The translations under genes were made by a program, and so were the position numbers. 9,358 nucleotides of DNA, taken from the NCBI GenBank assembly GCA_946183815.1, contig CAMHDG010000042.1:1-9358 (forward strand), given 5' to 3'. Shown here in pieces: positions 1-6,797 of the stretch. Source of the DNA: an uncultured bacterium (GTDB taxonomy: Bacteria > Cyanobacteriota > Vampirovibrionia > Gastranaerophilales > Gastranaerophilaceae). Position 1 is the first letter of the stretch, and the number at the start of each line of letters is the position of its first letter. A model generated the notes under the pieces. It saw only the letters and a list, made by a program, of their open reading frames with translations. It was not told where the DNA came from and did not search any database.

Positions 1-1603
1 ATTGTTTTAGTAAAGGCTTACCAATTAAAGATGTAGTAACCATTTCATTCAAACCGCATGAGCGAAGAACATCATGCACTTTTGCTTTTGTTCTTTCTTC
101 TAATGTTATTTCAGGAGTACCCGATTTTGCAGGAAGGGTAGGTGCAATTTTATCGTAACCGTTAATTCTTGCGACCTCTTCAATTAAATCAACCTCTCTT
201 GTAACATCATTTGCTCTAAATGACGGAACTCTGTATTTCCCTGCGATTTCATTCCCGCCCAACAGTTCAAACCCTAATCTTTCAAGAATAGTATTACTTC
301 TTGATGCCTCAATAGTACAACCTAAAAGTTTAGACACCTGATTATAGCGTAATGTAATTTCAGGATTTTCAATTTTATTTTTACCTGTTTCAACAATACC
401 CTCAATTTTTGCATCCGCAAAATCTACGAGCAACTGCATCGCTCTCATAAGCCCCGGTTTAACAGCCTCAATATCAACCCCGTGTTCAAAACGAGAACTT
501 GCCTCTGATCTGTAACCTACACTTCTTGCACTTTTTCTTGTTGTTGCAGATGGGAAATAAGCCGCTTCTAATGCAATATTTTTAGTATTTTCATCAACTT
601 CAGAGTTTGCCCCGCCAAATACACCTGCAATACAAACTCCGTCATTTTCTGTTGAGATTAAAACAGTTTCCTTTGAACAAACTCTTTCCTCTCCGTCAAG
701 AGTTACGATTTTTTCACCATCATCAGCACGTCTTACGCATAAATAGTTTCCTATTTTATCAAAATCAAAAGCATGTAGCGGAGTGCCGTATTCTAATAAA
801 ACATAGTTTGTAATATCAACCACGTTGTTTATCGCCCTGATACCTGATGCGACAAGTCTTTTTTGCATCCAGTCAGGTGACGGCTTGATAACGATATCTT
901 TTAATAACCCGATAGAATAGAATTTACAAACATCACTATCTTTTATCTCAACTTTAAATTTGTCGGTTGAAAAATCTTTAGTAGGTTCAAGGTAAGAGAA
1001 TTTTAAAGGTCTGTTAAATATTGCAGATAATTCTCTTGCAATACCTACTACAGAAAACTGGTCGCCCCTGTTTGCAGTTGGTGCAACATTAAGAACAATG
1101 TCTTTTTCAAACCCTAATAATTCTTCAACATCAACCCCGGGTTGCACATTAGGAAAAATTCTGTTTAAAATTAAAATACCATCTTCCTCTTGATAGTTTC
1201 TGTCTGCAACCCCTAATTCATCATCGGAGCATAGCATCCCCTCTGATTCAACCCCTCTGATTTTAGCAGGAGTGAGTGTAAACTGTTCACCTGTATGGCG
1301 GTCTAAAACTTTACTGCCGACAGATGCATAAGGAATAATTTGTCCCTCTTCAATATTTTGCCCGCCACAAACAACAGTTTTTAACCCTGAACCGTTATTT
1401 ATTGTCACTAAATGCAATTTATCAGCGTTTGGATGTTGATCTATTTTTTCAATACGAGCAGTAACTATATTTGTAAATTGAGCCTTTACTTCCTCAATTT
1501 CCTCAACCTCTAACCCACTAACAGTGAGTTCATGTGCTATTTGCTCAACTTGTAAATCTGATAAATCAACTAATTCATTCAACCAATTAAGAGAAACTTT
1601 CAT
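1..1603 (-). CDS. pheT: Phenylalanyl-tRNA synthetase beta subunit, N-terminal part (cut by window edge)
   Basis: PheT forms the alpha2-beta2 synthetase that charges tRNA-Phe in the cytoplasm. The frame is open from ATG at 1603 to the window edge, giving 534 residues of a protein usually near 800, so the C-terminal catalytic-like core and anticodon-binding domain lie outside. Visible in order: the N-terminal start MKVSLNWL; an EMAP/OB-type tRNA-binding domain (about 40-150, with HPNADKLHL and GVESEGMLCS); the B3/B4 editing region (about 210-380, with INNVVDITNYV, PLHAFD, GVFGGANSEV and SEASSRFEHGVD); and a B5 domain (about 405-475) followed by RINGYDKIAPTLP. A Shine-Dalgarno-like AGAAAGGA lies about 9 nt before the ATG. 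The partner gene pheS is not upstream; the next gene is divergent pgeF. So pheT has its own promoter, and the two subunits appear unlinked unless pheS lies downstream. No damage is seen in the frame. Confidence 0.98.
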   Translation of the reverse strand, partial: MKVSLNWLNELVDLSDLQVEQIAHELTVSGLEVEEIEEVKAQFTNIVTARIEKIDQHPNADKLHLVTINNGSGLKTVVCGGQNIEEGQIIPYASVGSKVLDRHTGEQFTLTPAKIRGVESEGMLCSDDELGVADRNYQEEDGILILNRIFPNVQPGVDVEELLGFEKDIVLNVAPTANRGDQFSVVGIARELSAIFNRPLKFSYLEPTKDFSTDKFKVEIKDSDVCKFYSIGLLKDIVIKPSPDWMQKRLVASGIRAINNVVDITNYVLLEYGTPLHAFDFDKIGNYLCVRRADDGEKIVTLDGEERVCSKETVLISTENDGVCIAGVFGGANSEVDENTKNIALEAAYFPSATTRKSARSVGYRSEASSRFEHGVDIEAVKPGLMRAMQLLVDFADAKIEGIVETGKNKIENPEITLRYNQVSKLLGCTIEASRSNTILERLGFELLGGNEIAGKYRVPSFRANDVTREVDLIEEVARINGYDKIAPTLPAKSGTPEITLEERTKAKVHDVLRSCGLNEMVTTSLIGKPLLKQ

Positions 1604-1643
1604 TTATTAAAATCCTTTCTAAATCCCCTGTATTCTTACCCCA

Positions 1644-1672
1644 ATTATATGACAAACACACTAAAATGTGAA
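1644..1672 (-). promoter_or_regulatory. Sigma-70-type promoter of pheT
   Basis: Read on the minus strand, TTCACA (1672-1667, 5 of 6 to TTGACA) and a perfect TATAAT (1649-1644) are separated by 17 nt. The expected transcription start is near 1637, giving a leader of about 34 nt with a ribosome-binding site before the pheT ATG. The hexamers lie over the first codons of the longest reading of pgeF. No leader long enough for a T-box or attenuator is present between this start and pheT. The assignment rests on consensus match and position only. Confidence 0.7.
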
Positions 1673-2404
1673 TTATTTTTGATGTATAGTGATTATATGT
1701 TCAAAGAAAAATTTATAAGTGGCAAGAAAGTTTTTTATTCAGATTTAATTCCGGAATTAGAACACTATTTCACAACAAGGGGAATAACGGTTGATGAGGA
1801 CTTCGAGGGAAATAGAAAATATTTAAAAGTTGACAGTCTTATCCACCCGAGCCAAACCCACAGTTCAAATGTAGATTTTGCAAGAGTCGGGAAAAGTGAT
1901 TATCCTGACACAGATGCACTAATTTTAACAAATTTTGAACAAGGGCTATATTTAAGATTTGCTGACTGCACACCGGTTATTTTATACGATAAAAAAGCAA
2001 ATATTGGGGCTATCGCTCATGCCGGCTGGCGTGGAACAGTTGCAGGAATTGTACCGAAAACGGTTAAAAAGATGCTTGAGTATTCAACAACAAATATAAC
2101 AGATATTTATGCAGTTATAGGGCCTGCAATAAGTCAGTGTTGTTATCAGGTAGGACAAGAGGTCATAGACGGGGTTAAATCGAGCATAAACAATACCACA
2201 GGGCTAATAACAAAAGATTTTTATATTGATTTAAAAGGAATAAACGCTCAACAACTTCTTGAGATAGGTGTTCCTAAAGAAAATATTGATATATGCCCAT
2301 TCTGTACTGCATGCAGAAACGATTTGTTCTACTCTTACAGAAAAGAAAACGGCACACCTAACAGGCATAATGCCGTAATAAAATTAAAAAAGGCAACCGT
2401 ATAA
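1649..2404 (+). CDS. pgeF: Peptidoglycan editing factor / laccase-domain protein, YfiH (PgeF) family
   Basis: This belongs to the Cu-oxidase_4 family (PF02578: E. coli YfiH, B. subtilis YlmD, animal LACC1/FAMIN). Members have been reported as purine-nucleoside-cleaving enzymes and polyphenol oxidases, and E. coli YfiH affects peptidoglycan composition; the role here is not decided by sequence. Hallmarks (251-aa numbering): HYFTTRG at 39-45, QTHS 69-72, ADCTP 105-109, HAGWRGT 124-130, GPAISQCC 158-165, FYSYR 227-231. The presumed metal ligands H71, C107 and H124 are present. The stretch between the TTR motif and QTHS is short and lacks the usual GGVS..LNL segment. A CxxCxxC cluster (C216, C219, C222) precedes FYSYR. 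The start is uncertain: ATG 1649 has no ribosome-binding site and lies in the pheT promoter. ATG 1697 (235 aa) begins nearer the conserved region and follows a TATAGT at 1685-1690. The 3' end overlaps a minus-strand terminator. Confidence 0.93.
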   Translation: MTNTLKCELFLMYSDYMFKEKFISGKKVFYSDLIPELEHYFTTRGITVDEDFEGNRKYLKVDSLIHPSQTHSSNVDFARVGKSDYPDTDALILTNFEQGLYLRFADCTPVILYDKKANIGAIAHAGWRGTVAGIVPKTVKKMLEYSTTNITDIYAVIGPAISQCCYQVGQEVIDGVKSSINNTTGLITKDFYIDLKGINAQQLLEIGVPKENIDICPFCTACRNDLFYSYRKENGTPNRHNAVIKLKKATV

Positions 2405-2415
2405 CGATTGCCCTT
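2386..2415 (-). terminator. Rho-independent terminator ending the pyrH-to-mlaD operon
   Basis: On the minus-strand RNA, positions 2415-2404 pair with 2400-2389 to form a 12-bp stem with two G-U wobbles and a three-base loop. A U run follows (2391-2386, then UUU after two A). On the plus strand the two wobbles become A-C mismatches and no comparable U run follows, so the signal is oriented for the minus-strand operon. It lies about 60 nt past the mlaD stop and inside pgeF: the pgeF stop codon sits at the top of the hairpin. This gives convergent genes with almost no spacer. Confidence 0.8.
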
Positions 2416-2434
2416 ATATGTCTTTGTATTTGAT

Positions 2435-2452
2435 TATGAGAATTAACTCATA
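2435..2452 (+). terminator. Small inverted repeat after pgeF, possible weak terminator
   Basis: TATGAG and CTCATA form a 6-bp stem around an AATTAA loop, between the convergent stops of pgeF and mlaD. Downstream on the plus strand is a loosely T-rich stretch (GTTACTTAATTTT), so it could end pgeF transcripts weakly. The stem is AT-rich and the T run is not continuous, so it may be only chance symmetry. Confidence 0.3.
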
Positions 2453-2473
2453 GTTACTTAATTTTATCAAATA

Positions 2474-3823
2474 TTAGAATAATAATCTGAATAATAAGAA
2501 TCTCTTATTAAGTTTTTCAGAGAATTTTTTCAAATTGTGAACAGTTGCAGCAGTATCTTCCACAACCTGTTTTATATTTGCTTTATCTTTTGTATTATTA
2601 ACAACCTCTAAAGTTGTAGAAATATTACATAATGCCCTGTTCACATTATCAATAGTCTGCATAAGATTATTTTTTAACTTTTCGTCTTTAGACATTCTGT
2701 TAACAGAATTACTGATTTCAGCAATATTATTAACAGTTGTAGTTAAATCTGAAGCAAACTTTTGAGCATCAACTGCTCCGATAATAGGAGCAAGTTCATC
2801 AGCAAGACGGCTCATTGATTTAGCAGTCTGTAACATTGTCGGCTTAAATTGAGGATCGCCAATAATATTATTAACATTCTTTGACAAATCGTTAAAGTTT
2901 TTAGAAACATCGTTCATCATAGTCATCATTGTATTCAAATCTTTTCTTGACTCATCAATAAGTAATTCAGCCTTACCCAAAGTTGAAGATGCTCTTGCCG
3001 TAAGAACTTTAACATTTTCAACAGACTGTTTTAAATCAGCAATCATAGACTCATCTAAAATTTCATTCAATTTTTTATTTGTTTCTGTCAGAGATTCTGC
3101 TGCCTGATATTGCAAATCAAGAAAATCTGCAATTCTCATAGGTTCAAGAATAGTATATGGCGATGTTTGATGCGGATAAGGGATAGCAGAATTGTCGAGA
3201 GGTCTTATTCTCAACTTATACACACCCTTATCAGATACAACCTCTCCCACCATAAACTGTGGCAAAATAAGTCCCGGTAAATCAATTCTGTAATCATATC
3301 TGTAAGCATACGGAGTAGATATACCATCAACCAGATTTTTAGGAATAACAGACCGACTCAAAATCTGTGTACGCTTTACAACACCAACATCATAATATTT
3401 ATCATCAAGTTTTATCTGAACAGGAGCGCCTTTTTCAAGAGAATAAGTATTTGAAGGGATATAAACTGCCTTCAATTTTGGAGGAGTAATTTCAAGGAAT
3501 TGTTCCCCAATAAGCCCTGACTGCTGAATAGAAAGCATAGATGCTTTTGGTATTTTTACATTAGGGTTTGTAATAACAAATTTCAGTTTAACATAACTGT
3601 TATCACCCTCAACAACAGGGATAACTTCTTCCACTTGTCCAACTCTTAACCCCATCATCTGAACGGCAGAACCGGGGCGGATACCGTTTACGTCTTTAAA
3701 CTGAACCTCAATTCTGGCAGCAGACGAAAACGCACGACCTTTTACCCATAAAACCGTACAGAAAAATATAGTTAACGCTAATAACGATAACACTCCCACT
3801 TTAAACGATGATGAAAATTTCAT
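2474..3823 (-). CDS. mlaD: MCE-domain (MlaD-like) lipid-transport protein with long helical C-terminus
   Basis: This is the membrane-anchored MCE component of a lipid ABC transporter, expected to sit in the inner membrane, project into the periplasm and oligomerise into a lipid-conducting ring or tube. An N-terminal membrane helix spans about 9-27. The MCE domain spans about 33-113, with GSAVQMMGLRVGQVEEV (51-67) and GLIGEQFLEI (103-112). Residues about 114-235 are a region I cannot assign, rich in Tyr/Pro/Asp. Residues about 236-440 are a long predicted helical stretch with heptad-like Asn/Leu/Val spacing. The protein ends in the hydrophobic tip RFLLFRLLF. At 449 aa it is far longer than E. 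coli MlaD (about 180 aa). A single MCE domain plus helices resembles mycobacterial Mce and cyanobacterial/plastid TGD2-type proteins more than PqiB or LetB. The start ATG has a good AGAGG site 9 nt upstream. It is the last gene of the mlaE-mlaF-mlaD set. Confidence 0.93.
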   Translation of the reverse strand: MKFSSSFKVGVLSLLALTIFFCTVLWVKGRAFSSAARIEVQFKDVNGIRPGSAVQMMGLRVGQVEEVIPVVEGDNSYVKLKFVITNPNVKIPKASMLSIQQSGLIGEQFLEITPPKLKAVYIPSNTYSLEKGAPVQIKLDDKYYDVGVVKRTQILSRSVIPKNLVDGISTPYAYRYDYRIDLPGLILPQFMVGEVVSDKGVYKLRIRPLDNSAIPYPHQTSPYTILEPMRIADFLDLQYQAAESLTETNKKLNEILDESMIADLKQSVENVKVLTARASSTLGKAELLIDESRKDLNTMMTMMNDVSKNFNDLSKNVNNIIGDPQFKPTMLQTAKSMSRLADELAPIIGAVDAQKFASDLTTTVNNIAEISNSVNRMSKDEKLKNNLMQTIDNVNRALCNISTTLEVVNNTKDKANIKQVVEDTAATVHNLKKFSEKLNKRFLLFRLLF

Positions 3824-3844
3824 TTTTATATCCTCTTTCTTCCT

Positions 3845-3873
3845 ATATTATTCAAAACTTAATTTTACCTCAA
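3845..3873 (-). promoter_or_regulatory. Possible internal promoter before mlaD
   Basis: On the minus strand TTGAGG (3873-3868, 4 of 6) and TAATAT (3850-3845, 4 of 6) lie 17 nt apart in the 52-nt mlaF-mlaD gap, with the -35 starting just after the mlaF stop. Such matches are expected by chance in AT-rich spacers, and the genes look co-transcribed anyway. It is listed as a weak candidate only. Confidence 0.25.
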
Positions 3874-3875
3874 CT

Positions 3876-4595
3876 TTATCCTTTTAACATCTTCATAGGA
3901 CCATCAAGGCTGGCAGAAACAAACTGCTTTGTATAAGGGGTATCCTGACGGCATAACTCATCAGGAGTACCATAAAACACACACTTACCACCATATAGCA
4001 TCAAAACCTTATCCGCTGTACGTGTAATTGTTGACATCTGGTGAGTTACAACAATAGATGCTGCGTGTGTTTCATTCTTTAATCTCACAATATAATCTTC
4101 AATCAGAGTTGATGACATAGGATCAAGCCCCGCAGTCGGTTCATCATACAAAATAATATCAGGTTCTGTTACAATGGCACGTGCAAAACTTACACGCTTT
4201 TGCATACCGCCTGACAATTCAGACGGATACTTTTTCTCTACCCCTGCAAGACCAACAAGTCCCAACTTTTCTCTTACAATCTCTTTAATTTGCTTTTCAG
4301 TATATTTTTTTCTTAAATCTTTTCTTTCATGAAGAGCAAACGAAATATTTTCATAAACATTAAGAGAATCAATTAACGCAGAATATTGAAACACCATAGC
4401 AATATCACCTGTTGTAATAATCTCTCCACAATCTTTCTGAATAAGTCCGCTGATTAATTTTAAAACAGTACTTTTACCAGAGCCGCTGAAACCGACAATA
4501 GCAAGAATTTCGCCCTGTTCGACCTTAAAGGATAAATCATCTATAACCCTATTTTTCCCAAAAGATTTTATTAAATTTTTAACCTCAATACTCAT
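3876..4595 (-). CDS. mlaF: MlaF-like ABC transporter ATPase
   Basis: This is the cytoplasmic ATPase subunit of the MCE-type phospholipid transporter; it drives the permease MlaE. The 239-aa protein is a complete ABC domain: Walker A GFSGSGKST (35-43), Q-loop Q70 in VFQYSAL, signature LSGGMQKR (127-134), Walker B IILYDEP (147-153, catalytic E152), D-loop AGLDP (155-159) and H-loop H185 in VVTHQ. The LSGGM signature and the AGLDPMSS run are typical of the MlaF/TGD3 branch rather than of drug or amino-acid exporters. The start ATG follows an AGAGGTAG site about 10 nt upstream and is 15 nt after the mlaE stop. Its position between the permease and MCE genes confirms the role. E. coli MlaF has a C-terminal extension that contacts MlaB and the neighbouring subunit; no mlaB is seen here. 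Confidence 0.96.
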   Translation of the reverse strand: MSIEVKNLIKSFGKNRVIDDLSFKVEQGEILAIVGFSGSGKSTVLKLISGLIQKDCGEIITTGDIAMVFQYSALIDSLNVYENISFALHERKDLRKKYTEKQIKEIVREKLGLVGLAGVEKKYPSELSGGMQKRVSFARAIVTEPDIILYDEPTAGLDPMSSTLIEDYIVRLKNETHAASIVVTHQMSTITRTADKVLMLYGGKCVFYGTPDELCRQDTPYTKQFVSASLDGPMKMLKG

Positions 4596-4610
4596 ATATT
4601 TTATCTACCT

Positions 4611-5414
4611 CTAAAAGAAAAACATAATTGAAAATACCAAATCAAGCAATACAATCGCAACAAATGACCAAACAACTGCTTTTGTAGTAGCCTGACCAAC
4701 CCCCTTTGCACCGCCTGATGCTTTATATCCGCATGTACAACTGACAAGGGCTATCGTAAACCCAAAAGTCACTGCCTTCAACATAGCAACATTCATATCT
4801 TTTAAATACAGTCCTCTGTAAACAGAATCAAAATACGCTTTATAAGATAAGCCTGATGCCAAATGAGCGGCAACACCACCGCCTATAATCCCGACAACAG
4901 ATGCTACAACAAGCACCAACGGCATCATTAGGACACCTGATAACACCCTTGGCACAAATAAATACTCGATAGGGTCAACCTTCAAAACCTTTATCGCATC
5001 AATCTGCTCTGTTACACGCATGGTAGCAAGTTCAGATGCAAGTGATGAACCAATCATGGAAATTATCGCAAAACCTGACATAATAATACCGTCTTCACGT
5101 ATAATAAGCATTGCAACAAGTAACCCAACAAAGTTTCCTGCCCCCTGTTTTACCATCTCACCTGCAACCTGCATAGACACAATAACAGATGACATACCGA
5201 CAATAGAAAGTGTTATAGGAAGCGAACTCACCCCAAATCTTGCACACTGCTCTATCAACACCTTTTTATCGACATTACCTTTTATAATATGCTTAAAAAC
5301 TCGATAACCATATCGAACCATATCACCTATAGTAGTTGTTAATGAGACGAACTGATTAAACAAGTATCTGAATACTGTATATGTAACTGTTCCCTTAAAT
5401 ACATACGTGTCCAT
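4611..5414 (-). CDS. mlaE: MlaE-like ABC transporter permease
   Basis: This is the inner-membrane permease (MlaE/YrbE/TGD1 family, PF02405) through which phospholipid moves to or from the MCE protein. From ATG 5414 it has 267 aa, the usual family length. Family marks: an amphipathic N-terminal region; FGVSSLPI (60-67); a first hydrophobic hairpin about 65-110; SELATM with EQIDAI (127-141); DP (147-148) and PR (155-156); further membrane spans about 158-184, 212-231 and 245-266; and GYKASGGAKGVGQATTKAVV near 229-248, a strong MlaE signature. The start is uncertain: TTG at 5441 would add 9 residues, and neither start has a clear ribosome-binding site, so coupling to the upstream rpe is possible. 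An in-frame TAG at 5450-5448 rules out anything longer. mlaF follows after 15 nt. Confidence 0.95.
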   Translation of the reverse strand: MDTYVFKGTVTYTVFRYLFNQFVSLTTTIGDMVRYGYRVFKHIIKGNVDKKVLIEQCARFGVSSLPITLSIVGMSSVIVSMQVAGEMVKQGAGNFVGLLVAMLIIREDGIIMSGFAIISMIGSSLASELATMRVTEQIDAIKVLKVDPIEYLFVPRVLSGVLMMPLVLVVASVVGIIGGGVAAHLASGLSYKAYFDSVYRGLYLKDMNVAMLKAVTFGFTIALVSCTCGYKASGGAKGVGQATTKAVVWSFVAIVLLDLVFSIMFFF

Positions 5415-5464
5415 ATTATTAATCGTAACAAAATTAATCAAATTTGGCTATTTTGTAATAAAAA

Positions 5465-6109
5465 TTAAAATGTTAAAGAGTCAATCCTTCCCTTAATATC
5501 ATCAGAATTAAAGATATAATTGCCTGCAACAAGGTTATTTGCACCTTTTTTAACGCAATATTTACCTGTAACATCATTAATCCCGCCATCAACCTGTAAA
5601 TACTGACCGTCAGCCTGTCTTTGTTTTATATAAGGCAACTTATCAGCACAATCCTGCATGAACTTTTGTCCTCCAAACCCCGGCTCAACAGTCATGACTA
5701 ATATTAAATCAGCAATACTTATAAATTTTTCTATTTCTTCAGGTTTAGTTTTCGGTTTAATTGATAAACCCGCCATAATTCCATAAGATTTAATTAAATC
5801 AATTACTTTCTGCGTATTCTTCCCCGTTGCCTCATAGTGAACCGTCAACAAATCAGCACCCGCTTTTACAAATGGTTCTACATATTTTTCAGGATTTTCA
5901 ATCATTAGATGGACATCTAAAACCAAATCTGTAACTGCCCTCAATGATTTTACAACAGGTACACCAATAGTTATATTCGGAACAAAATGTCCATCCATAA
6001 CATCAATATGAAGCCATTTTGCGCCACCATCTTTAACAGATAAAATGTCACGTTCTAAATTTGCAAAATCAGCCGATAAAATTGACGGAGATATTATAAC
6101 GCTACTCAT
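5465..6109 (-). CDS. rpe: Ribulose-phosphate 3-epimerase
   Basis: It interconverts D-ribulose 5-phosphate and D-xylulose 5-phosphate in the pentose phosphate pathway (cytoplasm). The 214-aa TIM barrel is full length. Motifs: ISPSILSADF (6-15); LHIDVMDGHFVPN (33-45), giving metal/active-site H34 and D36 and M38; VHLMI with H67 (66-70); MTVEPGFGGQKF (139-150), the phosphate-loop region; VDGGI with catalytic D174 (173-177); and a closing phosphate-binding LVAGNYIF. The usual NPxT segment of strand 5/6 reads KPKT here, a small deviation. The start at 6109 is fixed by a perfect GAGGAGGAG upstream and by alignment of SPSILSADF to the family N-terminus; an open frame extends further into rnc but has no such support. 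It overlaps rnc by 8 nt. Confidence 0.97.
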   Translation of the reverse strand: MSSVIISPSILSADFANLERDILSVKDGGAKWLHIDVMDGHFVPNITIGVPVVKSLRAVTDLVLDVHLMIENPEKYVEPFVKAGADLLTVHYEATGKNTQKVIDLIKSYGIMAGLSIKPKTKPEEIEKFISIADLILVMTVEPGFGGQKFMQDCADKLPYIKQRQADGQYLQVDGGINDVTGKYCVKKGANNLVAGNYIFNSDDIKGRIDSLTF

Positions 6110-6797
6110 TATTCTCCTCCTCAATAATACCCAATTCAGCACATGCTTTGTATGCCGCATCCTGCTGGGCATCTTTTTTAGTATGACCTTCACCCTGTGC
6201 TAAAACATTTCCCTGATAAGAAACACTTACGACAAAAACAGGACTGTGGGGAGGTCCTTTCATTTCTATCACCTGATATAAAGGTAATTCCCCGTTGATT
6301 TTTTGGGTATATTCCTGCAAGACTGCTTTTGCATTATATTTTTCAAAATGTTGCTCTATATCATCAGAATAAGGCATTAAATTCTCGTTTAAAAACTTTT
6401 CGACATAATCAATTTTACCGTCAAGGTAATAAACCCCTAAAACCGCCTCAAAACAACAAGCAATATTAGACTCTCTGTGCCTGCCGCCTGTGTGTTCTTC
6501 GCCTGTACCCAGTATAATATGTTCATCTAAGCCCATTTCAAAAGCAAGTTTTGATAGTGTCATATCAGAAACAAGAATTGAACGTATTTTAGACAATTCT
6601 CCCTCTTCATAATCAGGATATTTATCATAAAGGAGGTTTGACACAACAAGTTTAAGAACAGCATCACCTAAAAATTCTAATCTTTCATAATTTTTAGAAT
6701 AATCAAGAGAGTGCTCTTTTGTATAAGAAGGATGCGTAAAAGCAGTCGTCAACAATTCTTTATCAGAACATTCCACATCTAACAAATTAAACTGCAT
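6102..6797 (-). CDS. rnc: Ribonuclease III
   Basis: This double-strand-specific endonuclease matures rRNA and trims structured mRNAs. The 231-aa protein has an N-terminal catalytic domain (about 5-145) and a C-terminal dsRNA-binding domain (about 154-224, with GPPHSPVFVVSV and GHTKKDAQQDAAYKA). Numbering matches E. coli RNase III without gaps through the active site: the signature ERLEFLGD supplies E38, E41 and D45, then E65 and E117 are present. Position 114 is unusual: the family SILAD(x)xEA motif reads SNIACCFEA, so the normally conserved metal-binding Asp114 is Cys (codon TGT). The rest is intact, so a working enzyme is likely, but metal use or rate could differ. The start ATG shares its A with the cdsA TAA stop (TAATG), with AAGGG about 9 nt upstream, which suggests translational coupling; its own end overlaps rpe. 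Confidence 0.97.
   Translation of the reverse strand: MQFNLLDVECSDKELLTTAFTHPSYTKEHSLDYSKNYERLEFLGDAVLKLVVSNLLYDKYPDYEEGELSKIRSILVSDMTLSKLAFEMGLDEHIILGTGEEHTGGRHRESNIACCFEAVLGVYYLDGKIDYVEKFLNENLMPYSDDIEQHFEKYNAKAVLQEYTQKINGELPLYQVIEMKGPPHSPVFVVSVSYQGNVLAQGEGHTKKDAQQDAAYKACAELGIIEEENNE
6114..6122 (-). promoter_or_regulatory. Strong Shine-Dalgarno site that fixes the rpe start
   Basis: GAGGAGGAG on the minus strand, with the AGGAGG core 6 nt before ATG 6109, lies inside the last codons of rnc, where it encodes part of the Glu-rich rnc tail EEENNE. It decides between the 6109 start and an in-frame ATG at 6193. Confidence 0.85.

Noticed and set aside
607..813. Plus-strand open frame inside pheT
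   Set aside because: It is antisense to the conserved B3/B4 region of pheT, has low-complexity composition (His/Leu/Phe) and no family resemblance.
1604..1648. T-box or attenuator leader for pheT
   Set aside because: The spacer to the divergent gene is only 45 nt and the predicted leader about 34 nt, too short for a T-box or leader-peptide attenuator.
5020..5307. Plus-strand open frame opposite mlaE
   Set aside because: It mirrors the hydrophobic mlaE coding sequence; no ribosome-binding site or recognisable motif.
6110..6193. Longer rpe beginning at an in-frame ATG at 6193
   Set aside because: The added 28 residues lie wholly inside rnc in another frame, have no family similarity, and the perfect ribosome-binding site at 6114-6122 points to ATG 6109.
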